From Paracoccus caeni (GTDB lineage Bacteria > Pseudomonadota > Alphaproteobacteria > Rhodobacterales > Rhodobacteraceae), in NCBI RefSeq assembly GCF_016629665.1, contig NZ_JAEPRQ010000001.1:744001-808000 (forward strand): a DNA stretch of 64,000 nt, written 5' to 3'. Below the pieces are notes generated by a model that was not told the origin of the DNA, made no database searches, and worked only from the letters and a program-made list of their open reading frames with translations. Numbering within the stretch: position 1 is the stretch's first letter; each line of letters begins with the position of its first letter. Of this stretch, positions 34,716-42,358 are shown in pieces. Both the position numbers and the translations under genes were made by a program.

Positions 34716-37700
34716 ATGCTGCGAACCCTGCTGGCGGCGCTTGCGCTGATCCTGTCTGCTCAGGCCGGTTCTGCCGATCCGGTCTTGCGCATTCTTGCGC
34801 CGGATTTCGTCATACCGGGCAAGTTTCAGGCGCTGAAGGAACTGGCCGCGACCGAAGGCGTCACGCTGCAATCGGTGATCGTCGGGCCGGGGCAGGGCGA
34901 TGCCGCATGGTTCAAAGATGCCGATCTGGTGCTGATCGACGCGCCGCGTCTGAATGACCGCACCGCATTGGACGCGGGTTTGGCCGATCTCAAGGATGGC
35001 GGCACGCCTTGGGTCACCGTGGGCGGAGGCGCGCCGGAATGGCAGGGCCTGCCGCCCTCGGATGCGGCAAGGCTGGCCGGATATTACGCGGCGGGTGGGG
35101 CCGAGAACTATCGCAATTTCTTCCGCTATCTGTCCGCATGGTCGCAGGATGCCGACCGGAGCGCTTTCCCCGATCCGATCCAGATCCCCGAAACCGCAAT
35201 CCATCACCCCGACGCGCCGGGCCTGTTCACCGATGTCGCCGCCTATCTGGACTGGCAGCAGGGGCGCGGGACCGGCGACAAGGGCGTGGTCGGTATCATC
35301 ACCCATTCCGGCACGGTCACCGATCTGACCTCTGGTCCCATCGATGGCCTGATCCGGGGGATCGAGGCGGCAGGTCTGATCCCGGTGGCGTTCTGGTCGC
35401 CACCCGAGGCTCGTCCGGGTTTGCTTGCTGAAGCCGGGGCCGAGGCGGTGGTGATCCGCACCCATCTGCGCGACGGCCCGGCATTGGCGCAGCAGTTTTT
35501 GCAGATCGACCTGCCTGTCATTCAGACGCTGGCCTATCGCGAAGGCACACCTGACGATTTCCGCGCCGCGCAAAGCGGTGTCTCGCAGGGTTCGGCGGCG
35601 GTGTTTCTGGCCGGGGCCGAGGTCTGGGGAGCCAGTGATCCGATCGTGCTGACCGCTATCGAAGGCGGGCAGGAAGTGCTGATCCCCGAGCAGTTGGATG
35701 CTCTGACCGGAAAACTGGCCCGGATCGCCGCGCTGCACCGCACCCCTGCCGCCGACAAGCGGCTGGCGATGATGTTCTGGAATTATCCTCCTGGTGAGCG
35801 GAACTTTTCGGCCTCGAACCTGAATATCCCGCGCAGCATCGAGGTGATCACCAAGGCGCTTGCCGATGCTGGCTACCGCGTCGATCCGCTGGACGAGGCA
35901 GGTGCGATCGAGAACCTTCAGGCGCTGTTGTCGATGGTCTGGCGCACCGTACCGCCCGAGGAGCTACTGGAACGCGGGCTTGCGGACAGCTTGCCCGTTT
36001 CGGCCTATCGTGAATGGCTGGACAGCCTGCCCGAAATCCGCAGGGCCGAACTTGCCAGCGCGGGCGATCCCCTGCGGCATTGGGCGGTCAGGCAGGTTGA
36101 CGGCGAGGCGGCGTTTGTCATCCCGCGGCTGCAACTGGGTAATCTGGCGATCCTGCCGCAGATGCCGCGCACCGGACAGGGCGGGCATTCGCATTACCAC
36201 GATACCGCGATGCCGCCGGATCATCTGTATATGGCGGCCTATCTGTGGCTCAGGCAGGAATTCGGCGCGGATGCGCTGATCCATCTGGGCACGCATGGAT
36301 CGCAGGAATGGCTGAAGGGCAAGGATCGCGGGCTTTGGGCGGCGGATTATCCGTTCCTCGCGCTTGGCGATATCCCGGTATTTTACCCCTATCTTCAGGA
36401 CAATATCAGCGAGGCGATTCAGGCCCGTCGCCGTGGCCGCGCGGTGATCGTCAGCCACCAGACCCCGCCCTTCGCGCCCGCTGGCCTGCAAGAGGATCTG
36501 CGCGATCTTCACGACGCGATCCACGAATATGTTCAACTTGCCCCCGGCCCGGTCCGTGACGAAAGTGCCAACAGGTTGCAGGAGATGGCGGCAGAGACCG
36601 GCATCGCGGCGGATATGGACTGGGACGATGCCCGGATCGCGGCCGATTTCCCCGCCTTCATGTCGGCGTTGCACGATCATCTGCATCACCTTGCCGAAAG
36701 CGCGGTGCCCTTGGGCTTGCATACCTTTGGGGAGGCCGCCGATCCCGAACACCGGCTGGTCACCATCCTGCAACAGCTTGGAGAGCCCTATCGCGAAAGC
36801 TTCACCCATGACCACGGCAGCCACGATCACGACCACAGCCCCGAGCCGCTGACACTCGACCCTGCCTTGTTGGCCCAAAGCGAACCCGTGGCCCAGCTTC
36901 GCCGTTGGCTGCGTGACGGTGAAGCGGCCACCGATCCCGACATGGCCGCCCTGCGCGCCCGCGCCATCGAGCTTGACCGAGCCGCCGCCGCGCCCGAGGA
37001 AATCCCCTCGCTTCTGGCCGGGCTGGCCGGGCGATATGTCCCGCCCGGCTCGGGCGGTGATCCGATCCGCAATCCTGACCTGCGCTCGGGCCGCAATCTT
37101 TACGCCTTCGAGGCGAACCGCATTCCGTCGGAAAGCGCCTATGCCGCGGGCGAACGCGGATTGCAGCAATTGCTGGATGCCTATGCGGCGGATCATGACG
37201 GCGCGATTCCGGACCGGCTGGCCTTCAGCCTTTGGGCCAGCGAGGCGATCAATCATCTTGGCGTGACCGAGGCGCAGATCCTGCATGCGCTTGGTCTGCG
37301 TCCGATCCGCGATCCGGCGGGGCGGCTGACCGAGCTGCAAATCATCCCCGCCGCGGAATTAGGGCGGCCAAGGATCGACGTGGTGATCTCGGTCACCAGC
37401 GTCTATCGCGACCAATTTGACAGCTTCATGCGGCTGCTGGCAGAGGCGACCGACCGGCTGGCCGAACTGGACGAGCCGGGAAATACCGTGTCGCTGAACA
37501 GCCGACGCATCGCGGCGGAACTTGCGCGTGAAGGGGTAGAGGCCGATCAGGCCGCCCGACTGGCCCGGCATCGTATCTTCAGCAATGCGCCGGAAAGCTA
37601 TGGTTCGGGGATCAGCCATGTCACGCTGGATTCCGCGAGTTGGGAGGATGAAGCAGTCCCGGCCCGCACCTTCCTTGAGGGCACGCGCTTTGCCTACGGC

Positions 37701-38615
37701 GCCGATGACTGGGGCGTGGCACCCGAGGGCGTCAACCTCTTTGCCCAGCAATTGCGGGGCAGCGATGCGGCGATCATGTCGCGCAGTTCGAACCTGCATG
37801 GCGTCTTGAACAGCGATCACCCGTTCGAATTTCTGGGCGGGCTTGGGCTGGCGATCCGGCATCTGGATGGTGCGACACCCGACCTCTACATCTCGGATCT
37901 GCGCCGCGGCGAGCCGCGCACCGCCTCGCTTTCCAGCTTCCTCTCGGATGAGTTGCGGCTGCGCTATCTTAGCCCGCAATGGCTGTCGGCGATGCAGGAA
38001 GAGGGGTATTCCGGCACACTTGCGGTGCTGGACGGCACCAACAACCTCTTCGGCTGGCAGGTGGTCGCGCCCGAAAGCGTTCGTGCCGATCAGTGGCAGG
38101 CGATGTTTGAAACCTATGTCGAGGACCGGCTGGACCTTGGCGTCAATGAGTGGTTCGAGCAGCACAACCCGACCGCACAGGCGCAACTGATCGCCCGCAT
38201 GTCCGAGGCGATCCGCAAGGGTTATTGGGACGCACCCGCCGAAACCCGTGCGCGCATGGCCGAACGCTGGCAGGAACTGGTGGCGATGGATGAGGTCAGC
38301 GTCCACGAGGCCACCGTCATTCAGGACTTTCTGAAGCAGATGGGGCAGGGCTATGGCACCGACGCTGGTGCTGCCGTGCCCGCCGCTGTCGCGCCCTCTG
38401 CTTCCGCGCCCGCTGCGCAGGATGCGGCCCCTTCGCAACCGGCGGCACAGCAGGTGCAAGGCAAGGTGCTGGCGCCCGTCCCGCCGCCACCTGCTGACGC
38501 CCCGATCACAATTCAGCTTCTGCTGGGCGCCTCGGCGATTCTGGCGCTGATCGTCCTTGGCGCCTTCCTTCAAATCCGGGCCAACCGCGCCCGCCCCATC
38601 GGAGTCCCCGCATGA
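34716..38615 (+). CDS. exported, membrane-anchored CobN-type chelatase (HmuS-like)
   Basis: The 1299-residue protein belongs to the CobN/magnesium-chelatase H family: it contains PPDHLYMAAYLWLRQEFGADALIHLGTHGSQEWLKGK near residue 507 and further CobN blocks to residue 1200. Unlike biosynthetic CobN it has a cleavable signal peptide (residues 1-20, ending AGSADP), a Pro/Ala-rich linker and a C-terminal membrane helix (about 1268-1290), so it faces the periplasm. H698, H700, H703, H705 and H707 form a HDHGSHDHDH metal-binding loop. The neighbours are a TonB receptor and ExbB/DUF2149 proteins, as in hmu haem operons of Bacteroidota. Removal of a metal from a tetrapyrrole is the favoured role, by inference. 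Confidence 0.87.
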   Translation: MLRTLLAALALILSAQAGSADPVLRILAPDFVIPGKFQALKELAATEGVTLQSVIVGPGQGDAAWFKDADLVLIDAPRLNDRTALDAGLADLKDGGTPWVTVGGGAPEWQGLPPSDAARLAGYYAAGGAENYRNFFRYLSAWSQDADRSAFPDPIQIPETAIHHPDAPGLFTDVAAYLDWQQGRGTGDKGVVGIITHSGTVTDLTSGPIDGLIRGIEAAGLIPVAFWSPPEARPGLLAEAGAEAVVIRTHLRDGPALAQQFLQIDLPVIQTLAYREGTPDDFRAAQSGVSQGSAAVFLAGAEVWGASDPIVLTAIEGGQEVLIPEQLDALTGKLARIAALHRTPAADKRLAMMFWNYPPGERNFSASNLNIPRSIEVITKALADAGYRVDPLDEAGAIENLQALLSMVWRTVPPEELLERGLADSLPVSAYREWLDSLPEIRRAELASAGDPLRHWAVRQVDGEAAFVIPRLQLGNLAILPQMPRTGQGGHSHYHDTAMPPDHLYMAAYLWLRQEFGADALIHLGTHGSQEWLKGKDRGLWAADYPFLALGDIPVFYPYLQDNISEAIQARRRGRAVIVSHQTPPFAPAGLQEDLRDLHDAIHEYVQLAPGPVRDESANRLQEMAAETGIAADMDWDDARIAADFPAFMSALHDHLHHLAESAVPLGLHTFGEAADPEHRLVTILQQLGEPYRESFTHDHGSHDHDHSPEPLTLDPALLAQSEPVAQLRRWLRDGEAATDPDMAALRARAIELDRAAAAPEEIPSLLAGLAGRYVPPGSGGDPIRNPDLRSGRNLYAFEANRIPSESAYAAGERGLQQLLDAYAADHDGAIPDRLAFSLWASEAINHLGVTEAQILHALGLRPIRDPAGRLTELQIIPAAELGRPRIDVVISVTSVYRDQFDSFMRLLAEATDRLAELDEPGNTVSLNSRRIAAELAREGVEADQAARLARHRIFSNAPESYGSGISHVTLDSASWEDEAVPARTFLEGTRFAYGADDWGVAPEGVNLFAQQLRGSDAAIMSRSSNLHGVLNSDHPFEFLGGLGLAIRHLDGATPDLYISDLRRGEPRTASLSSFLSDELRLRYLSPQWLSAMQEEGYSGTLAVLDGTNNLFGWQVVAPESVRADQWQAMFETYVEDRLDLGVNEWFEQHNPTAQAQLIARMSEAIRKGYWDAPAETRARMAERWQELVAMDEVSVHEATVIQDFLKQMGQGYGTDAGAAVPAAVAPSASAPAAQDAAPSQPAAQQVQGKVLAPVPPPPADAPITIQLLLGASAILALIVLGAFLQIRANRARPIGVPA

Positions 38616-39082
38616 CCGCGCTGGAAACCAACCTGTTCGAGATTTCCCGCCTGTTTCAGGTGCCCGTCCTGATCTTGATCCTTGCCGCGCTGGCCTATGC
38701 CTTTGTCAGCCTTGGCATGTTCTTGACCGAATATGTGCAGCGCCGCGCGGGTCGTTATCGTCCGGTGCTGGTGCTGTCCGGTGCTGGCGCCTCTGGCGAT
38801 GATCTGGAGCTTGAGATCCTGCGCCGCACCGAATGGTTGCGGATCGTGTCGCGCGCCGCGCCGATGCTGGGGCTGGTGGCGACGATGATCCCGATGGGCC
38901 CGGCGCTTCTGGCGCTTGGGAAAAACGATTCCGCTGCGGTGGCGGAAAATCTGGTCGTCGCGTTCTCGGCGGTGATCCTTGCGCTGATCGCGGCCTCGAT
39001 CACCTTTCTGGTGCTGACCATTCGTCGCCGCTGGCTGCTTGTGGAACTACGCGCGGCGGAACGCGGGCAGGGGGTTGCCTGA
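38612..39082 (+). CDS. MotA/TolQ/ExbB-type proton channel protein (HmuU-like)
   Basis: A 156-residue inner-membrane protein with three hydrophobic helices (about residues 15-40, 85-105 and 110-135). The segment IVSRAAPMLGLVATMIPMGPALLALG matches the TolQ/ExbB signature that lines the proton path. It is shorter than true ExbB. It overlaps the CobN-type gene by four bases and the DUF2149 gene by one. The likely job is to energise the chelatase partner with the proton gradient, in the way ExbBD drives TonB. Confidence 0.88.
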   Translation: MTALETNLFEISRLFQVPVLILILAALAYAFVSLGMFLTEYVQRRAGRYRPVLVLSGAGASGDDLELEILRRTEWLRIVSRAAPMLGLVATMIPMGPALLALGKNDSAAVAENLVVAFSAVILALIAASITFLVLTIRRRWLLVELRAAERGQGVA

Positions 39083-39390
39083 TGCGGTTTCTGGACCAAG
39101 AGGATGACGATCCGATCCTGTCGGTCGTCAACCTGATCGACCTGTTTCTGGTGGTGATCGGCATCCTGATGATCGTGATCCTGCAAAACCCGCTGAACCC
39201 CTTCGCCTCGGACAGCGTGACCGTGGTCGAAAATCCCGGCACCGACCAGATGCGGGTCACCATCAAAGAAGGCGAAGTGCTGCAAAGCTACGAAGCCAAT
39301 GACACCATAGGCGAGGGGCAGGGCGTCCGTGCGGGCGTGACCTATCGGCTGGATGACGGGCGGATGATCTACGTGCCCGAGGCAGAATAG
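39082..39390 (+). CDS. DUF2149 membrane protein (HmuV-like)
   Basis: A 102-residue protein starting MRFLDQEDDDPILSVVNLIDLFLVVIGILMIVI: a charged N-terminus, one membrane helix (about residues 16-37) and a small periplasmic domain. This topology, with DPILSVVNLIDLFLV containing an acid before the helix, resembles ExbD/TolR and matches DUF2149. Its start overlaps the ExbB-like stop (TGATG). Together the two should form an ExbBD-like motor dedicated to the exported chelatase. It is the last gene of the unit. Confidence 0.87.
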   Translation: MRFLDQEDDDPILSVVNLIDLFLVVIGILMIVILQNPLNPFASDSVTVVENPGTDQMRVTIKEGEVLQSYEANDTIGEGQGVRAGVTYRLDDGRMIYVPEAE

Positions 39391-39411
39391 AGGTCACATC
39401 GCTGCTGCCGT

Positions 39412-39429
39412 CCGCCCGAGCAGGGGCGG
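39412..39429 (+). terminator. hairpin after the receptor-chelatase unit
   Basis: CCGCCC (39412-39417) pairs with GGGCGG (39424-39429) around a 6-base loop, followed by GATTTGTGTCT. It is a modest candidate terminator 22 bases after the DUF2149 stop. Confidence 0.45.
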
Positions 39430-39517
39430 GATTTGTGTCTCAGGGGGACGGAGTCTCCTTTGCGGGGCGCGGTTTCGTGGGTATGATTGCACGAAAGCGG
39501 CGATACGGACGGGCAGC

Positions 39518-40570
39518 ATGGAACATGCGATCGACGATCCCTCTCGACCGGTGCTTGTCACGGGCGCCACGGGCTATGTCGCGGGCTGGATTATCCGGCG
39601 ACTTCTGGAAAGCGGAGTGACCGTGCAGGCCACGGTGCGTGATCCTTCGGACACGGCCCGGTTGCGCCATCTGACCGATATGGCCGAGGCCGGACCGGGC
39701 AGGCTGCATCTGTTTCGCGCCGAACTTCTGTCGCCGGACGATTTCGCCGACGCGATGCAGGGATGCCGTGTGGTGCTGCACACCGCATCGCCCTTCAAGA
39801 CCGTCGTCAAAGACCCGCAGAAAGAGCTGATCGAGCCTGCAATGCTGGGCACGCGCAATGTGCTGATGCAGGCTGCGAAGACCGAAAGTGTCGAGAGGGT
39901 GGTTCTGACCAGTTCCTGCGCGGCGATCTATACCGACGCGGCCGATTGCGCCGACGCGCCGGGCGGTGTGCTGACCGAGGCGATCTGGAACAGCACAGCC
40001 TCGTTGGACCATCAGCCCTATTCGCTGTCGAAAACCTTGGCCGAGCAAGAGGCATGGCGCATTGCGGAAGGTGCCGGTTTCCGCTTGGTCGTGGTCAATC
40101 CCGCGCTGATCATGGGTCCGGCGGTGGGCGGCAAGCCAAGCTCGGAAAGCTTTGCCATCATGCAACGCGCCGGTAGCGGAGAGTTTCGACACGGTGCGCC
40201 GCGGCTTGGTCTTGGGATCGTCGATGTCCGTGACGTGGCCGAGGCGCATCTGGCCGCCGCCTTCCTGCCGCAGGCAGAGGGGCGTAACATCATCGTCGGC
40301 CATCAGACCGATCTGTTGGCGGCGCTGATGACCCTGCAACCGACCTACGGCACCCGCTATCCGCTGCCCCGCCGCCCGGCGCCCAAGGCGCTGCTGTGGC
40401 TGCTGGCACCGCGCCTTGGCCTGACGCGCAAGTTTGTCAGCCGCAATATCAATGTGCCGTGGCGCGCCGATAACGGGAAATCGCGTCGCGAATTGGGGAT
40501 GACCTATCGCCCGCTTGCAGAGAGCATGAACGACATGTTCCAGTTCATGATCGACGAGGGTTATTTCTGA
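39518..40570 (+). CDS. NAD-dependent epimerase/dehydratase (dihydroflavonol reductase-like SDR)
   Basis: A 350-residue extended short-chain dehydrogenase. VLVTGATGYVAGWIIRRLLESG near residues 12-33 binds the cofactor, TSSC supplies the catalytic Ser region, and YSLSKTLAE gives the YxxxK pair near residue 168. The substrate loop resembles plant dihydroflavonol-4-reductase and cinnamoyl-CoA reductase relatives, which reduce ketones or aldehydes. It converges on the GMC oxidoreductase gene with a 10-base overlap of coding ends. It may belong functionally with that redox operon, but this is only proximity. Confidence 0.88.
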   Translation: MEHAIDDPSRPVLVTGATGYVAGWIIRRLLESGVTVQATVRDPSDTARLRHLTDMAEAGPGRLHLFRAELLSPDDFADAMQGCRVVLHTASPFKTVVKDPQKELIEPAMLGTRNVLMQAAKTESVERVVLTSSCAAIYTDAADCADAPGGVLTEAIWNSTASLDHQPYSLSKTLAEQEAWRIAEGAGFRLVVVNPALIMGPAVGGKPSSESFAIMQRAGSGEFRHGAPRLGLGIVDVRDVAEAHLAAAFLPQAEGRNIIVGHQTDLLAALMTLQPTYGTRYPLPRRPAPKALLWLLAPRLGLTRKFVSRNINVPWRADNGKSRRELGMTYRPLAESMNDMFQFMIDEGYF

Positions 40571-42357
40571 TCGGCATCTTCGATGAGCATGTCGGCCCCC
40601 CGCTCGGCCAGCATGAAGATCGCCATGGCGAGGAAATAGCCGGGGATGCGCGGAAAGGCCGAGGCATCTACGACGCGCAATCCGCCTATTCCATGGACCC
40701 GAAGCCGTGCGTCCAGCACGCCGCCCTCGGCCTTGGGGCCCATGGCGGCGGTTCCGCAGGCATGATGACCCCAGGCATTCTGGCGGACATAGTCCCGCAA
40801 GGATTCGTCCGAACTACGCTGCCGTCCCGGCTCTTCCTCTTCGGCGACCAGATCGTCCATGGAATCGCCCAGACGCCGGACCACGCGGATCGCCTGCACC
40901 ACGGCGTCCAGATCCTGCGTGTCACCCGGACCGCTGAACGACCGGCAACTGATATCGGGCGGCGTGTCCGGGTCAGCGCTGGTCAGCCGCACGCTGCCGT
41001 TGCGATTGGCGGCATAGGCTTTCAGGATCACCCAACTGAGGTAATCTCCGCGCCGGAGCCTTTCCGAATAGCCCCGGTAATAGCCGCGAAAATCCGCAAG
41101 CAGCGCGAAGCAGTGCAGATCGACCTCGGCCAGCCTTGGGTCAGAGCGCATGGCAAGTGAAAACAGCACCCCGTTCGAGGCGTAATTGCCGCGACCGAAC
41201 CATTTCCAGACGCGATAATGGCGATCCTTGCGGGAATAGGTGACGCCACGCATCGCGCCCCATGGCTTTTTCATTCGGTTGACCACACCGATCTCGTAGC
41301 GGTCCTGCATATTGCTGCCGACACCGGGAAGATCCTGCTGCGGCTCGATCCCGTTGTCGCGCAGGTGACGGGCATCGCCAACGCCCGAGAGCATCAGCAG
41401 ATGCGGGGTGCCGAAGGCACCTCCGGCAAGGATCACCTCGCGGCTTGTCTCGATCAGTTCTTCACCTCCACTGGGCTTCCGCACGACCACACCGATGGCG
41501 CGGCCATTGCGGATCTCGACCCGTAGCACCTTGCTGTGAAGGCGCAGTTCCAGCCGCTCGGGATGGCGGTCGTGAACATCAAGAAGCCGCTCTCGCGCGC
41601 CGTGGCGGGCATGGCGGCGGGTGCCCAGAGGAGCCACGCGGATCCCGGCGATGCCACGGTTCCACCAGCGGCGGTCATTGGGGTCCAGCGTCGTCGTTTC
41701 CCAACGCGTCCCGGCTTCTTCCTGCAAATCGGTGGCGCTGCCGACCGAACGCAGCAGCGCCAGTCGCAGCGGCAGATCAAGGATGGCGCGCAACGGAATG
41801 GCGCGTTCGGTTGTCTGCCAGCCGGACCAGCCATGCCCGGTCGGATTGAACCCGGTGAGCCGCCACAGCCAGCGCCAGAAAAAGGGCCGATATCGGCACC
41901 GCTCGATCCGCTCGAAATAACGCTGCATGGCCGAGGCGCGCCAACCCGGATCGCCGGTGATCGCAGCGATCTGGTTCCAGTCGGAATCGTTCGGCCTGAC
42001 GGTGATCATCGCATGATGCGCCGTGCAGCCGCCAAGGCCCTTTGCACGCGGATACAACACGCCATCCCGCTGCGGGTCATAGCGCCAGTCGCGGCGGCGC
42101 AGCTGGATATCGTCGTGATGCTTGACCCAGTGATCGTCGCAAAGACCAGGATGTTCAGAGGCGAAGGCGTGAAAGGCGGGCACGCGGATCGCATCGGAAA
42201 CGGGCATGTCGAGGCTTTCATCGACCGCGCCTGAAAGTGGATCGCCCCCTGCCTCGATCACCAGCACGCGAAAGCCGGATTCTGCCAGTCGGGCCGCGAC
42301 CACCGCGCCGCCAGCCCCCGCGCCGACAACGATGTAATCGGGGGCGGCGCGGGTCAT
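40561..42357 (-). CDS. GMC family FAD oxidoreductase
   Basis: A 598-residue flavoprotein that oxidises alcohols or aldehydes. The FAD-binding start is YIVVGAGAGGAVVAARLAESG, with a second GMC signature around EVILAGGAFGTPHLLMLSGVGD. The active site is visible in WGHHACGTAAMGP (His), and the C-terminal VVDASAFPRIPGYF matches the family. There is no signal peptide. It is the last gene of a six-gene operon and starts one base after the stop of a large cytochrome gene, so electrons may be passed to periplasmic cytochromes. Substrate unknown. Confidence 0.92.
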   Translation of the reverse strand: MTRAAPDYIVVGAGAGGAVVAARLAESGFRVLVIEAGGDPLSGAVDESLDMPVSDAIRVPAFHAFASEHPGLCDDHWVKHHDDIQLRRRDWRYDPQRDGVLYPRAKGLGGCTAHHAMITVRPNDSDWNQIAAITGDPGWRASAMQRYFERIERCRYRPFFWRWLWRLTGFNPTGHGWSGWQTTERAIPLRAILDLPLRLALLRSVGSATDLQEEAGTRWETTTLDPNDRRWWNRGIAGIRVAPLGTRRHARHGARERLLDVHDRHPERLELRLHSKVLRVEIRNGRAIGVVVRKPSGGEELIETSREVILAGGAFGTPHLLMLSGVGDARHLRDNGIEPQQDLPGVGSNMQDRYEIGVVNRMKKPWGAMRGVTYSRKDRHYRVWKWFGRGNYASNGVLFSLAMRSDPRLAEVDLHCFALLADFRGYYRGYSERLRRGDYLSWVILKAYAANRNGSVRLTSADPDTPPDISCRSFSGPGDTQDLDAVVQAIRVVRRLGDSMDDLVAEEEEPGRQRSSDESLRDYVRQNAWGHHACGTAAMGPKAEGGVLDARLRVHGIGGLRVVDASAFPRIPGYFLAMAIFMLAERGADMLIEDADQK

Positions 42358-42358
42358 G

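Noticed and set aside
34716-38615. Reading the CobN homologue as part of cobalamin biosynthesis
   Set aside because: No other cob/cbi gene is near, and the protein has a signal peptide, a C-terminal membrane helix and TonB/ExbB-type partners, unlike cytoplasmic CobN.
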